This document shows, in pieces, positions 44,771 through 56,367 of a stretch of 64,000 nucleotides of DNA. A program made the position numbers and the translations under genes. A model generated the notes under the pieces. It did no database searches, was not told the DNA's origin, and saw only the letters and a program-made list of their open reading frames with translations. Each line of letters begins with the position of its first letter. The first letter of the stretch is position 1. The stretch comes from Ceratotherium simum simum (lineage: Eukaryota > Chordata > Mammalia > Perissodactyla > Rhinocerotidae): positions 4,305,749 to 4,369,748 of the forward strand of contig NW_004454260.1 of NCBI RefSeq assembly GCF_000283155.1. The letters are read 5' to 3'.

Positions 44771-45218
44771 CCTCCCATTCAGCTGATTTTTGGCTGAATG
44801 AGAGGAACTTTTACTTCCTTGCATTTCTAGAATTTCCTTCCCGTTTTAATGGAGAAGATGTTACCAAGGTAAGAAATTATTGCCTTTCTCTCATTCTATA
44901 AAGAGACCTCATCTCTGCAAGAGCAAAGAGTTTTCTAATCACTTGGGTGAACTTGTGTAGAATCAGTCTTAGAAAATAGTTACTGGGAACTGCTATTTTC
45001 AAGAGCTCCATGCTGTTACTTAGAAATGCCTATTTTTTTCCAGGCAAGATGGCTTGGCTGTGGTCAAGGGAGATTGGCTACTGTCAGTCTCAATTCCTTT
45101 AATATTTCTGATATATTCAAAATAAAAGATATATGAGACGGATATCCAGGCCCTTTGGTCAACTTTTTCCATGGTACTGTGAACCTCTTAGTTTCATATC
45201 ATCTTCTCCTTAAAATTT
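44771..45218. other. Unassigned sequence
   Basis: No repeat or exon recognised. Confidence 0.4.
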
Positions 45219-45219
45219 T

Positions 45220-45570
45220 CTGCCTATTGCCTGTGAGAAATAAAGTCCAAAACCCTTAAAATGGCATTCAAAGATTTTCACAGTTCAGACCTTAACTTCC
45301 TTAAAAGCCTCATCTCCCTCTCTCCGCCAGACATACCTAAGCCTTTACATTTTTCTATATAACCTTCCCCATCTCTCCACCAAATTCCTATTCATCCTTG
45401 GATAATCTCTTCTGTGAAGCTTTAAGGGACACCACAGAGCAAGGCTTTCACAGTACTTTCATAATTCGTTCAATCTCTTGGTACTTCTCACGTTTTATTG
45501 TATTATTTTTATGTCTTTGTCATCACTACACTGCAAACTTCTTGAGAGCAAGACCTGGGCATTGAAGGTC
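45220..45570 (+). mobile_element. L2 LINE 3' portion, sense
   Basis: AATAAAGTCCAAAACCCTTA, then AAATGGCATTCAAAGATTTT, CATCTCCCTCTCTCCGCCAG and CACTGCAAACTTCTTGAGAG follow the L2 ORF end and 3' UTR in order. Confidence 0.8.
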
Positions 45571-45639
45571 TTGGTGACTAGATTAAGGACTATGGAATGA
45601 GTTGATAAAGAACAGTAAATATAGTGAAAAAGAACAGAT

Positions 45640-45872
45640 GATAATTTACATGTATTTAAGATCTTCTATAAACTGGGTACTATGCTAGATACTTTCTAGA
45701 ATATGATTGATATAATCTTATTTAACCTATTCAACAACCACATGGGGATTAACATATTTACAGAATAGTAAATAGGTTTAAGGATAGAGTGACTTGTTTA
45801 GACTAATTGAGGATGGAGCCTAGATTCAAAGCCCATCTGATGCTCCAAATCCCAGGCTCTTTGCTTTACACG
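45640..45872 (+). mobile_element. MIR SINE, diverged
   Basis: TGGGTACTATGCTAGATACT, then CTTATTTAACCTATTCAACA, then GATTCAAAGCCCATCTGATG fit sense MIR. Confidence 0.68.
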
Positions 45873-45879
45873 AGGCTGG

Positions 45880-46050
45880 CTCAGAGAAGGGAAATGCTAC
45901 AATTGAAGATATAGGCTGGCATTAGTAAGTGGTAGGAATTTGAGAACAGAGGAAAAGCATCCAGGAGAGTAGCAGAGTAATTCAATTGTGAGGTAATGAG
46001 GGCCTGGATAAGGGTAATAAATAGAGAGTAATCAATGAAAGTGATAGACG
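45880..46050 (-). mobile_element. L2 LINE fragment, antisense
   Basis: TCAATTGTGAGGTAATGAGG followed by GCCTGGATAAGGGTAATAAA matches the antisense of the L2 RT ORF. Confidence 0.6.
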
Positions 46051-48339
46051 TTGACAAGGAGGAGCCAAACTGAGAACCACGCAGAAGAAAAGCAGATTCA
46101 CAGAGATCATCAACGCAGCACGGCATCATCATACACAGTCCTGACTGCGGTTGGGGCTGGGGGTTGCCTGCAGGAAGGGCAGGACACTGTCCTGAGCCTA
46201 GACTCCCAGAGGCAGCTGCTCCAGGCCCTGCACTGGCATACTGCCCAGCAACATGTGGAGCGGGAAACAAAAAAGACTCAGGTCCTGCAAAAAAACCATA
46301 ATGTGTTAGTGCCTACGTGGGTATTTGCGATTTGACACAGTATGTGGTCATGGTATTTCCCTCCAACTATGAACCTAAAGGTGGCCTGCAAAAGTGATAG
46401 GCTGGATCTCATTTCTCTCCCAGCGGGATTTGTCAGGTCCACAGGGGATATCGGCCGCTGTGCACAACGTGCAGGGCCTCAGCCTACAAAGGCACGAACA
46501 GATGAGAGGGTTTTTTGGAGCTCTGCTCGGCTGAATATCATAGCATATCAAACTGAACTACCACTAAAACTGTTTTGAAATCTTGTTTATGTAGCATGAT
46601 TCCACACATAAGAATCCTCACCACAGCCATTTTGGTCAAATACGCTGTCTGCCGGTCCATAATTTTTGACAAAATGTCTGGTCTGACACTGAATATAGAA
46701 TTGACCTCTTGGTTAATATGCTTCAAGTCTTGGGTCTTTACAGATTTTTTCTACTCTCTTCTGTTCCACCCATTTTTTATAGACTTTTTGTTTCTATAAA
46801 GTGAAAGTAATTTATGGACAAAAACCAGACTATTGGGGAGAGGAGGTAGGACGAAGGAAGGACCAGATCTTTGTGTAACTCCCTCCTATTTGCATTATTG
46901 GCCAACTCACAAGTAGAATATTCCTTTATTTGATCTTACCAAGATGGAAGTTGTATTTCACTGGAGATGAGAACAATTATTCTTCTCTTGTAAAGTTGTG
47001 CTTTCTTTTTAGGAAGTATGATTCTTTCATAGGCATTTAATTCAATTTAAAAAAGAGAGAAAATTGAACTTTTGGCAGCAAACTCAAGTGTTATGAGTGA
47101 AATTAAAATGCCCAAGCCTGTGCTCAAGAGCATTGTGTGGATTTATGGTATTCCTCCGAGCTCTTTATGGATTGTTATTTTGAGTCTCAGTGACCCATAA
47201 AAAAGCATATTCCTGAGGTGTTTTTTGTTTATGTCCCAGACTTTTTTTTTTAAAGAAAACTACAGAAATTCTGTTGGTGTCTAGACCCGGTCAACTTTAA
47301 CAGACAACCTACTTCGCTAGCATAGAATTGAAGGTTTTTGATATTTCAATCACTGATGTTCTGCTGTTACACATGATTTTCTTCACTTGATATGTTGTAG
47401 ACCTAGATTTATCATGCCTGACATTTCGCTTTTAAGTATGTGCCTGGGTTGCTTGGAGAACATGTTGGGGACTTCTACTCACTCACATGAGAGCCTCATC
47501 CCGAATTTCACTAAGCATATGGAAGGGAAATAATGTTGTAGAATGTAATCCCAGAAGCTGGGTCACCTGCAAAATCACTTTGGAATTTGATATCCTTAAA
47601 AAAAAAAACCACAACAAAATGCCTACAGGGACAAAATACCATATGTTAGGTGCAATGTGAGAATATGAATCTTTTCCTTCTCTTTTATTGTGTAATGTTT
47701 TTGAAACCACATGTTCATCCAGTTGTTTCTCATCAATGTTTTGTTCCCATATAAACACATACATAGAAAAGAAAATAATTTTAATGAAAAGAGAAATTCT
47801 CTTTTTCCCTTAAAGTTTTCTTGATGATGGAATTCATGTAAAGCTCTAAAGTATGAAAATGTACAAGTTAAAGAATCCAAGAGAGAATCTAAAACAAAAT
47901 GCAGTTTTGATGGTCTCTATGTCCTGTCTCTCTTTTTCAAATATATTCCTTCATTCTTTTAACTCTCTATAAAACCACATGGGAAAAGCACAATTTTGAA
48001 ATATTATTAGCAATCAAGGTTTTGCAGTTTTTTTAAATGAGAAAAGATAAAACATTAGGAAATTTTTGCCAAGAAGATCAAAACAGAATATTAGTTGCTC
48101 AGAGCATGTTGGGACATATCCTTCTCTCGTCTTAGCTGCGTAAAAGCTGTCTGGACATATAGTCTAGTGTGTTTATCTGATACACACTCACTCACAGCTT
48201 TTAGCAGTCTTTGTGTACAGCCCAGGTACATTCAAGAGGTGTAGCATTTCTAGCAGGTACCACTTTGCAAAGTGATATAGCACATTAGAAAATATTTGAT
48301 TGTACCTTTTGTACTGAATTTCATCTAAATAAGGAATAT
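46051..48339. other. Long single-copy-looking interval
   Basis: About 2.3 kb with no transposon family I can recognise, the longest such stretch in the right half. A 78-codon frame at 46342-46578 and a 74-codon frame at 46575-46799 do not resemble known proteins. Low repeat content over 46.3-47.4 kb makes this a candidate place to look for conserved non-coding sequence, without direct evidence. Confidence 0.4.
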
Positions 48340-48353
48340 TAACTTAGATTTCT

Positions 48354-48612
48354 TTCTTTCTTTTTTTTTTCTGTGACGAAGATTAGCCCTGAGCGAACAT
48401 CCAATGCCAAACCTCCTCTTTTTTTTTTTCCTGATGAAAATTGGCCCTGGGCTAACATCCATGCCCAGCTTCCTCTACTTTATATGAGATGCTGCCACAG
48501 CATGGCTTGACAAGTGGTGCGTCGGTGGGCACCCGGGATTGGAACCTGCGAACCCCGGGCCACGGAAGTGCAGCGTGTGCACTTACCCGCTGTGCCACGA
48601 GGCCAGCCCCTG
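48354..48612 (-). mobile_element. ERE SINE (type B body), antisense
   Basis: Minus-strand head GGGGCTGGCCTCGTGGCACA. Two tail modules follow (plus strand GAGCGAACATCCAATGCCAA and GGGCTAACATCCATGCCCAG), then an A-rich tail (TTTC/T run at 48351-48371). The TSD TAACTTAGATTTCT lies at 48340-48353 and 48613-48626. Confidence 0.95.
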
Positions 48613-48626
48613 TAACTTAGATTTCT

Positions 48627-49198
48627 ACAGAACTTTGTAGCTTGATTGTTTTCACATACATTCTCTCATTTAATCTCTACGAATTTGTACCCTTTTACCA
48701 TGAATTTCAGGCTCCAGGGATTCTGACTCCACAGAGATAACTAAAATGAGTGTCATGCAGTGGGGCCCATTCACTACAACTGTGCACCCTACCCCTTTAG
48801 GGTCCCATGAGCTACTAAAGCTGCAATAATCAGCTGGACCAGCTCCAGTTAGCTTTGTCCTTCTCTGAGTGAATGCCTTTCCCATTGGCTTCTTTCAGGA
48901 CTTGGGGGCAATATAAAAGGTAAAAAAAGCAGGCTCTACACAAAATGAGGTCAAGTCTGACAGTGTTAGAATGTTGGAGTTAAAGAAACCTTACATACCG
49001 GGTGGTCCAAGCATGATCTACGGACATCTCTGATAGTTACCCCTTTCTCCGATACTTCCAATAACAAGGGACATAGCCCCTTACAAGGTAGCTTATTCAG
49101 CAAGCTTGCACCTGCAGCGATATTCTGGTCCCAGCCCCCACAATCTCTTACCTGGCTGCCTAAACCGTAACAGGTCTTCCCGCCACCACTCTTGTCCA
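48627..49198. other. Unassigned sequence
   Basis: 48645-48700 (GCTTGATTGTTTTCACATAC, TCATTTAATCTCTACGAATT) may be a MIR 3' piece split from its body by the ERE insertion. The remainder is unassigned. Confidence 0.4.
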
Positions 49199-49199
49199 G

Positions 49200-49800
49200 T
49201 CCCAACCTCCATAATCTAGTCTCCTCACAGCAGCAAGTAATCTATAAAATATCATCAGGCCAAGTTATTCTCAGGCATAAAATCCTCTAAGGTATTCCCA
49301 CCACACTTAAAATTTAAATCTAAACTCTTACCATGGGCTTAAGGCCCCATAGCTTGGCCTCCTGCCCACATCTCCTGCTCTTCTCCTTCTTAAGTGCTTT
49401 GCACTGACCATGGGGGTCTTCTTGCTGTTCTCACTTCACGACCTTTGCACTCTGCTTCCTCTGCCTGAAGGGCTCTTCCCATGTATTTTTGTATGGCACA
49501 TTCCCTCATGCAGTCAGATCAATGCTCAAATATCATCTCCTCAGACCACCCTGACTAAAATAGATCCCCCCACCAAGTCACTCGCAAAGCCTTGACCTGT
49601 TTTGTTTTTCTTCATAGCTCTTCTTGCTCCTTTATATTATTTACCATGTTTACTTCTGCAAATGTTTGTTGTCAGCCTTCCCCACTAGACTGTACGCTTC
49701 ACGAGGTAGGGACTTTATCTCTTTCAGTCTCCACTATGTTTCCCAGTGTTGTCACATAGTAGGTATCTTATAAATATATGTTGATAGAATGAATAAATTA
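49200..49800 (+). mobile_element. L2 LINE 3' end, sense, nearly complete tail
   Basis: CACTTAAAATTTAAATCTAA, then CTTACCATGGGCTTAAGGCC, CTTTGCACTCTGCTTCCTCT, GACCACCCTGACTAAAATAG, CACTAGACTGTACGCTTCAC and the end CACATAGTAGGTATCTTATA. This is the classic L2 order from the end of the RT ORF to the 3' terminus. Confidence 0.9.
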
Positions 49801-49914
49801 ATTATTAGAAAAAAATTCATTCCATTTCAAGACTGAATTTATGTGGGATGAAAGATGATTCAAAGATTCCATCCTTGGATAATTGAAAGCATGACAGAAG
49901 TGGGACATCAGGGG

Positions 49915-50090
49915 TTGTAGGAACATAGAGTTGGAAGGTGTCTAATATCATCCAGGTCACCCCCTTACTGTAGAGATAGGATTGAACGATGATCTCAGGA
50001 TCATAAAGGCGGTATATCATGGACTGGAATCCATGTCTTCTGATTTCCCTGGCTTATGTTCTTTCCACAACATCACACCATCTCATTTGA
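49915..50090 (+). mobile_element. MIR3-like relic
   Basis: GGAACATAGAGTTGGAAGGT, then ATCATCCAGGTCACCCCCTT and GGACTGGAATCCATGTCTTC match the MIR3-class layout in the sense direction. Confidence 0.55.
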
Positions 50091-50139
50091 ATTAGCAGAA
50101 GGAGATGAGGTTGGATTTTAGAAAAAATGTTAAAGGTAA

Positions 50140-51020
50140 AATGATAAATTCAGCTTTGGACACGCTAAGTTTGAGGTGCTACTGGGTCATTCAGATTCAG
50201 ATGTCATGTGCTATTAGATATAAAAACTGAAACTCAGAAATGAGCTCAGATACCTGAATGGATTTTGTAATTGAAACTGCAGGAGAGGATGAGATTATCA
50301 AGGGTAGATAAAGAGCAAAAAATAAGAGAAGAGAGAGAAAAGGAAAAAAAAGAAGGCAGAGGCCAGAACCTTCGCACATGGAAGCAAAGCAGTTTGTAGA
50401 GAAGAAAGGATCCATGTGGTTTCATAAAGTCAAAAAGAAAGAAGGTCACCTGAGGGAAGGTCAAGTAGGACACGGACTAGGCAGGAGTAGAGGTGGCTTC
50501 AGCAGCGAGGGGTCAAAGGCCAACCTGAGAGGATTAAGGCAACGAGGACAAGGCCTTAGTGGCTAAGAGCTCTGCAGTTCAACTCCTGGATTTGGGTCTA
50601 GACTGCAGCATTTACTGTATGTCCCTTGGCAAGATTTTTAATCTCTCTAAGCCTTATTGCCTCATCTATTAAATAGGGATAAAATTAAAATCTATCACAT
50701 AAAAGTGTTATAAGAAATAAATGAAATAATCCATTTAAATTGTTTTGCACAGTACCACAGTAACTGCTCAATAAATTTAGACATTATTTCTCTTGTAAGA
50801 GTTTGGAATACAAAGGAAGGAGAAAGATAAGATATAAATTTGGGTAATTAACAGGGTCAAGGGAAGACTTCTCTTGAGTGAACAAAGTCCTGTAAAGAAA
50901 GGAAAAAGGGTAACAAATTTAGGCACAGGGCTTAGTTTTAGGGACAATAAGATAGATTTTGAGATAGGAGCACAGAATGGATTACAGGGATAAGAAGAGA
51001 TATAGCTATTTTGATAAAGA
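50140..51020 (-). mobile_element. L2 LINE pieces, antisense, split by a MIR
   Basis: 50145-50330 (TTCAGCTTTGGACACGCTAA, TTTGAGGTGCTACTGGGTCA) is antisense L2 RT ORF. 50790-51020 (GGGTCAAGGGAAGACTTCTC) may be its continuation. The 50331-50540 part is A/G-rich and not assignable. Confidence 0.5.
50545..50786 (+). mobile_element. MIR SINE
   Basis: AGTGGCTAAGAGCTCTGCAG, then TCTCTCTAAGCCTTATTGCC, TCATCTATTAAATAGGGATA and AGTAACTGCTCAATAAATTT give the full sense MIR order. Confidence 0.85.
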
Positions 51021-51163
51021 GACTCATATTCCAATGTCACTTGTTAGATCAGTCCATGGCTCCAGCTTGTTGGGAGCTTTTGAGTTCCTCTTTCTTACAA
51101 TACTAAATGTTGGCTGATAATTCCAACATTCTGAAGTAATATAGTTTGATAAGCACTGGGCAG

Positions 51164-51414
51164 GGGCCTGCCAGGTGGCGCAAGCGGTTAGGGGTGCGCG
51201 CTCCGCTGCAGCGGCCTGGGGTTCACCGGTTCGGATCCCGGGCGTGCACCGACGCACTGCTTGGCAAGCCATGCTGTGGCGGTGTCCCATATAAAGTGGA
51301 GGAAGATGGGCACGGATGTTAGCCCAGGGCCAGTCTTCCTCAGCAAAAAAAGAGGAGGATTGGCAGATGTTAGCACAGAGCTGATCTCCTCACACACACA
51401 CAAAAAATACAATG
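51164..51414 (+). mobile_element. ERE SINE (type B body) carrying a CTCF-like motif
   Basis: Head GGGCCTGCCAGGTGGCGCAA and B box GGTTCGGATCC at 51228-51238. Two tail modules follow (GGAAGATGGGCACGGATGTT and GGAGGATTGGCAGATGTTAG), then an (AC)n/A tail. The TSD GCACTGGGCAG lies at 51153-51163 and 51415-51425. Within the head, CCTGCCAGGTGGCGC at 51167-51181 matches the AGGTGGCGC core of the CTCF consensus. Confidence 0.95.
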
Positions 51415-51425
51415 GCACTGGGCAG

Positions 51426-53710
51426 AGCTAAGGCTAGATCCCTACAGCATGCCCTAAGAAAGCCTCTCCAAGATGACACTGATGAACACTGAATCAAGTT
51501 GCCATTGATTCAACACAACCTTTTTAGAATCTCACGACTGGAAGGCATCCAAAAGGCCGTTGGCCCGGTGTCACCTGAATTCCCTCCACAGCATCTCCAG
51601 CAGGCAGTTGCATATAAGCTGTATTTGAACAGTATCCCAGTCTTTCAAGCCAGACCTTTGTTCCTTAGGTTGGACTCTTCAGCACAGAAAGTTCTCCCAC
51701 TGATCTGCCATAGGACTTGAAATTGCCACTTTCAATCACTCCTTAGGCTTAAGGGACTGAAGGATTCTTTTATGGGAATCCTGGGATTGGAGACACTGGT
51801 AATGCCTTGTCTATGAGTCCTTTGTTAGTCACATAGGACGACCCCAAGGATAGGTAAATCCCAATGTGCAATGGGAGGGGCTGGAGTAGAGGGGATGTTA
51901 AAGAGCATAAGACGTTGCTAAAAGGGTCAGTCCTAGAGAGCTGCAACATGAAAGCACAGGGATTCAGAGGAAGGGAAATACTGAAGTCACATTCATCCGT
52001 CTTCGCACCTTTAGCTTGTTCTGGCTCGAGGCTGGTCTTGGGGTGAGCTACCATCTAAAGAGGGGGCCAGGCCTGAGCATTCACTCATCGCCATCACGTG
52101 ACAGAGGACATTTCAACTACTGGCAATGAGATAATCTGTTCAATCCATTTAAATAGACCCAGCCAGAGGTTCATGGATCTGGCCTAAGCTAGGAGAGCTG
52201 AAGGCGTTCTCACTCTGCCTGTGGACAAGACTTCCATCTCCAGCCACATAACCCACAATCCCAATGGAGTCCAGCCCAGCACTCTCTGAATTCAGCTACT
52301 TCTGAACTTTGTGTTTCCTCATCTGTAGAATATCTTATCTGCTAGAATGCAGGGAGCTGGAAAGAACCTCTGGTGGGTCTTCCCACTTCTAAATTCCATG
52401 ATAGCAGCTCAGCTACAAGACCTCCCTGGAGACTCAAGAGGTCATGGCAGGTGGCAGGAAGGAAAGGAGCAGTGGCAGCTCCAGAATTTCAATGTAGGAC
52501 AGACTTAGAGCCAATCTATTTGGAGGAGAAGGCTGGGGAGCTTGTCGTGGAGCTGCACCTGCGTGGCAAGCCACTGTTTTCACTTCGATTGCATGAGCAC
52601 TGGGGGGAGTTAGGGAAGGTTGACAAGATTTGGGGGGATCTAAAGCTCCTCACCAACAACCCCTTGTGCCATTTCTAGAAACAGTTCCTGGTAGATGATG
52701 TGGTAGTTGCTCCAGCTCCACACTCCTGGCCATCTCCATATTCTTCTTTCAGCTTTAGGAAAAGAAAAGACTCAGCAGTGGTATTGAAACATTACAACTA
52801 CCAGCGGAAGATATTCCTTTTTCCTCAGGAAACTTTGGTTATCACTATATGCATTAATTTTCTCCTCTGCCTGAGTGTATAATGTGAGTTGGTTAAGATA
52901 TGGCCAAGAGAAGCATAAAAGAGAAGACTAGACAATTTGTTAAAAGGCAATAAAAGTTTAAAAAAATTCTCTTCCTAATTCAATGATGAAATTATTACTG
53001 TTAATGGAAACTGAATTAATTGGTCTATTCTGGCCATAAACACTTTACCATCTACAATAAAACACTAGCATTAATACTAAACACTGTGTATCTATTAATA
53101 GCAGTTTTCATCTTCATAGTTCTTTATCAACAACTAATTAATTAAACAAACCTATTTTAATTGGTTGCCATGGTAGTAAATAGAGATGCACAGAAATAGT
53201 TGTGTCCATCAAATTTGTTCTTAGCTCCTGAAACATAATTCAGTTTGTGCAATAAATCATCATTATGTAGCACTATTATGTGTTTAGAATGATAATTACT
53301 ATTAGTTAGTAATGAAAAGTTTTGCAAGTAACATAAATACATGCAATAGCAAATATTTATAGAGATAATTTTTATGTTTGCTACCCATAAAATATTTTCC
53401 ATACTGAATCTAATAGCCAAAAATGAAAATTTCATCTGTAATTATTACTCTGTTTATATCTTATCTATTGTGTTTGTTCCTGGGTACCCATCCTGAGAAG
53501 AGGATCATCAGAATGAAAAAGGCTTCAAAACACTTGCCGTTGAATTAACAATGACGAGAGGAGTTGTAGGGGAAGGGTGGGGAGATGACACAGTCACCAT
53601 CTTCAAGTGTCTGAAGGGCTACTGAGTGGAAGAGGAATTGGAGTGATGATTTGTCCTCTGGGGTCCAGATCAGAGTGAAGAGTGGAAGCCACAGAAAGCC
53701 AAGTGTGATG
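51426..53710. other. Mostly single-copy sequence
   Basis: 52310-52405 may hold a worn MIR (TTTCCTCATCTGTAGAATAT). The 53.0-53.45 kb part is AT-rich and featureless. The 101-codon plus frame at 52373-52678 has no recognisable domain. I call no exon. Confidence 0.4.
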
Positions 53711-53714
53711 TGAG

Positions 53715-53930
53715 GCGTCGTAGCACAGATGTTATGGCAAATGCTCTGGAGTCACACAGACTGGGCATAAATCCAGACCCTGCCCTTTCTGTAGGTCAGG
53801 CTGCCTGCTCTAAACCACAGGCCTGTTGCATGGGGTGGTGTGAGGATTAGCACACTAATGCACTGAGATAGCGCTCAGGCCTATGCCTGGTACATAGTAA
53901 GCAGTGCATTAGTGTTAGCTCTTTATTCGT
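53715..53930 (+). mobile_element. MIR SINE
   Basis: GGCAAATGCTCTGGAGTCAC, then ACAGACTGGGCATAAATCCA, GTGAGGATTAGCACACTAAT and CCTGGTACATAGTAAGCAGT are in sense MIR order. Confidence 0.82.
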
Positions 53931-54609
53931 GGAGGATTTTTCTTTAAAAGGCTGTTAAAAATGGAATGGGCTGCTTTGTGAGGCAATGACTTGCTTCTCT
54001 GTCACCAGAAGTAATGAAGCAGAAACTAGATGGCCACCTGATAAAAATATTATATAGAGCTTCCTGCTTTGAGGTTGAGGTTGAAATGGATGATTTCCAG
54101 GTCCATAAGATTCCATGACTTTTGGGGGGAAGGAGAAAGGACTTCTATTTTCATCCTTCACCTTTTTCTACACTGGATTCTTGTTATAATGTAATACTTG
54201 GAGGACCTATGTATGTGACATAGTATTATTGGTTAAATGGTATTAAGTGGAGCAAACTTTTCCTTGCAGACTTTTTCTCTGAACTAGCCCTAACTCTGGG
54301 AAAAATATCCACTAATTTTGACTATTTAGTCTCTGCCAGGTTTTCCTCTGAGACCATTAGGTTTTTCTCAAATGGAGATTTTTTCCAACTAGTTTCCCTA
54401 AGTCTGTGGCTCACTGTGTTCTAAAATTACAAATTAATTCCCTTAATATCCAGAATGTTCTCTGTCTATAGTCACATTTCCCTAAATATTTATATCTATC
54501 TTACCTTGTGATTTAACTCCTCTATCAGTGAGCAGGCACAGAACCAATGTAGGTTGTAAACAGCGGGGACTTTCCCATTGCACGTTGAGAGAGAAAGTGC
54601 ATTATTCTG
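53931..54609. other. Unassigned sequence
   Basis: No repeat or exon recognised. Confidence 0.4.
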
Positions 54610-54611
54610 CA

Positions 54612-54662
54612 GTGTGTGTGTGTGTGTGTGTGTGTGTTGAGTGTGTGTGCGTGCGCGCGGTG
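54612..54662 (+). repeat. (TG)n microsatellite with a CG-rich alternating end
   Basis: About 12 consecutive GT steps, an interruption TTGA, then GTGTGTGTGCGTGCGCGCGG. The alternating purine-pyrimidine run, including CGCGCG, is a good Z-DNA former and is likely polymorphic. Confidence 0.95.
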
Positions 54663-55463
54663 GGGGATTATTTACAGGATCTGGAGATACTTTCTGTCAG
54701 ATATTGGCTTCATATTTTTGTCTGGATGCCCTACCTCCTATCTTTCTACAGTCTAAACTTATAATCTACCGTATTTCCTTTGCCATTGGTTTAAGCATAA
54801 GATCTTTCTAAGCTGCAACCTTAAGAACTTTTAAAAAGAAAAGCAAATTAAATCCAAGTAAGCAGAAGAACGGAAACAATAACAATAAAAACAGAAATCA
54901 ATAAAATAGGAAACAGAAAAACAATATAGACAATCAATGAAACAAAAAGTTGATTCTTTGAGAACATCAATAAAATTGACAAGCCTCTAGCTAAACTGAT
55001 GAGGAAAAAATAGAGAGAAGACACAAATGATCAATATCAAGAAAGAAAGAAAGAACATCACTAGAGATCATAGAGATACTAAAAGGATAATAAGGAAACT
55101 ATGAAAAACTTTATCCTAATAATTTTGACAATGTAGATAAAATGGACAAATTCTTTAGAAGCACATTCAAGAAGAAATAGATAAATGAATAATTATATAT
55201 ATTATATATGTATATATTTTTATGTTATTACATATAATTATATATATATATTTTAAGAAATTGAATTTTTAATTAAAAATCTTCTCACAAGAAAACTCCA
55301 AGTCCAGATGGCATCACAGTAAATTATACCATTACTTTGATACTCAAACCAGGAAGATACATACCAAGAAAACAAACTGCAGACCAATATCCTTCATGAA
55401 CATAGACGTAATAATAGTAAAAATAATTAGCAAATTGAATCCAGCAATTTGTAAAAGATATAA

Positions 55464-55846
55464 AAGAATGAACTGAATTGTGTCACCCCCAAAACCATGT
55501 GTTGAAGCCCTAACCCCCAATATAACTGTATTTGGAGATAGCGACTATAAGGAGGTAATTAAGGTTAAATGAAGTCACAAGGGTGGGTGTCCTTATAAGA
55601 GAAGAAGACTGGTGTCCTTATAAGAAAAGAAGCTACACAGAAGTGTGTGCACACTGAGGAAAGACCATGTGAGGACACACCGAGAAGGTGTCTGCAAGCC
55701 AGAAAGAGAGGCCTCATTAGAAACCAACGCTGATGGCACCTTGATCTTGGACTTCTAGCCTCCAGAACTGTGAGAAAATAAATTTCTGTTGTTTAAGCGG
55801 CAAATTCTGTAGTACTCTATTGAGGCTGCTTTAGCAGACTAACACA
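55464..55846 (+). mobile_element. MaLR LTR, MST type, inside L1 ORF2
   Basis: It has AACTGAATTGTGTCACCCCC near the start, GGTAATTAAGGTTAAATGAA, a duplicated ~28-base segment around TGTCCTTATAAGA (55590-55635), CCTTGATCTTGGACTTCTAG, the signal region AGAAAATAAATTTCTGTTGT, and the end GCAGACTAACACA. It lies between two parts of the L1 RT region. Flanking TSDs are degraded (TATAA/ATAAT-like). It is a solo LTR with no coding content. Confidence 0.9.
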
Positions 55847-56367
55847 ATAATATACCATGAACAAACAAGGTTTATCTCAGGAATGTAAGGTTGGTTTAAC
55901 ATTTGAAAATCAATCAATGTAATTCACCAAAATTACAGCATAAGAAAGAAAAACTATACTAATATCTCAATAGATGCAGAAAAAGCCTTTGACAAAATTC
56001 AATACCCATTCATGATAAACAACAACAACAACAACAACTCTCAATAAACTAGGAATAGAAGGGAACTTTCTCAGCCTGATAAAAGGCATCTACCAAAAAC
56101 TTATAGCTAACATCATACTTAATAGGGAAAGACTAAATGCTTTCCCCCTAAGATCAGAAACTAGGCAAGGATATCTGTTTTTATCAATTCTATTCAATAT
56201 TGTACTAAAGTACCTGACAGTGCAATAAAGAAAGAAGTAAAACTGTCTTTGTTCACAGATGACATGATTAGCTATGTAGACAATCATAAGGAATTTACTT
56301 AAAAACTAGTAGAATAAGTGAGTTTAGCAAGATCACAGGATATAAGATCAATATACAAAAATAAAAT

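Noticed and set aside
46342..46578. A 78-codon frame as a small gene
   Set aside because: There is no similarity, no splice or Kozak support beyond chance, and no neighbouring exon signal.
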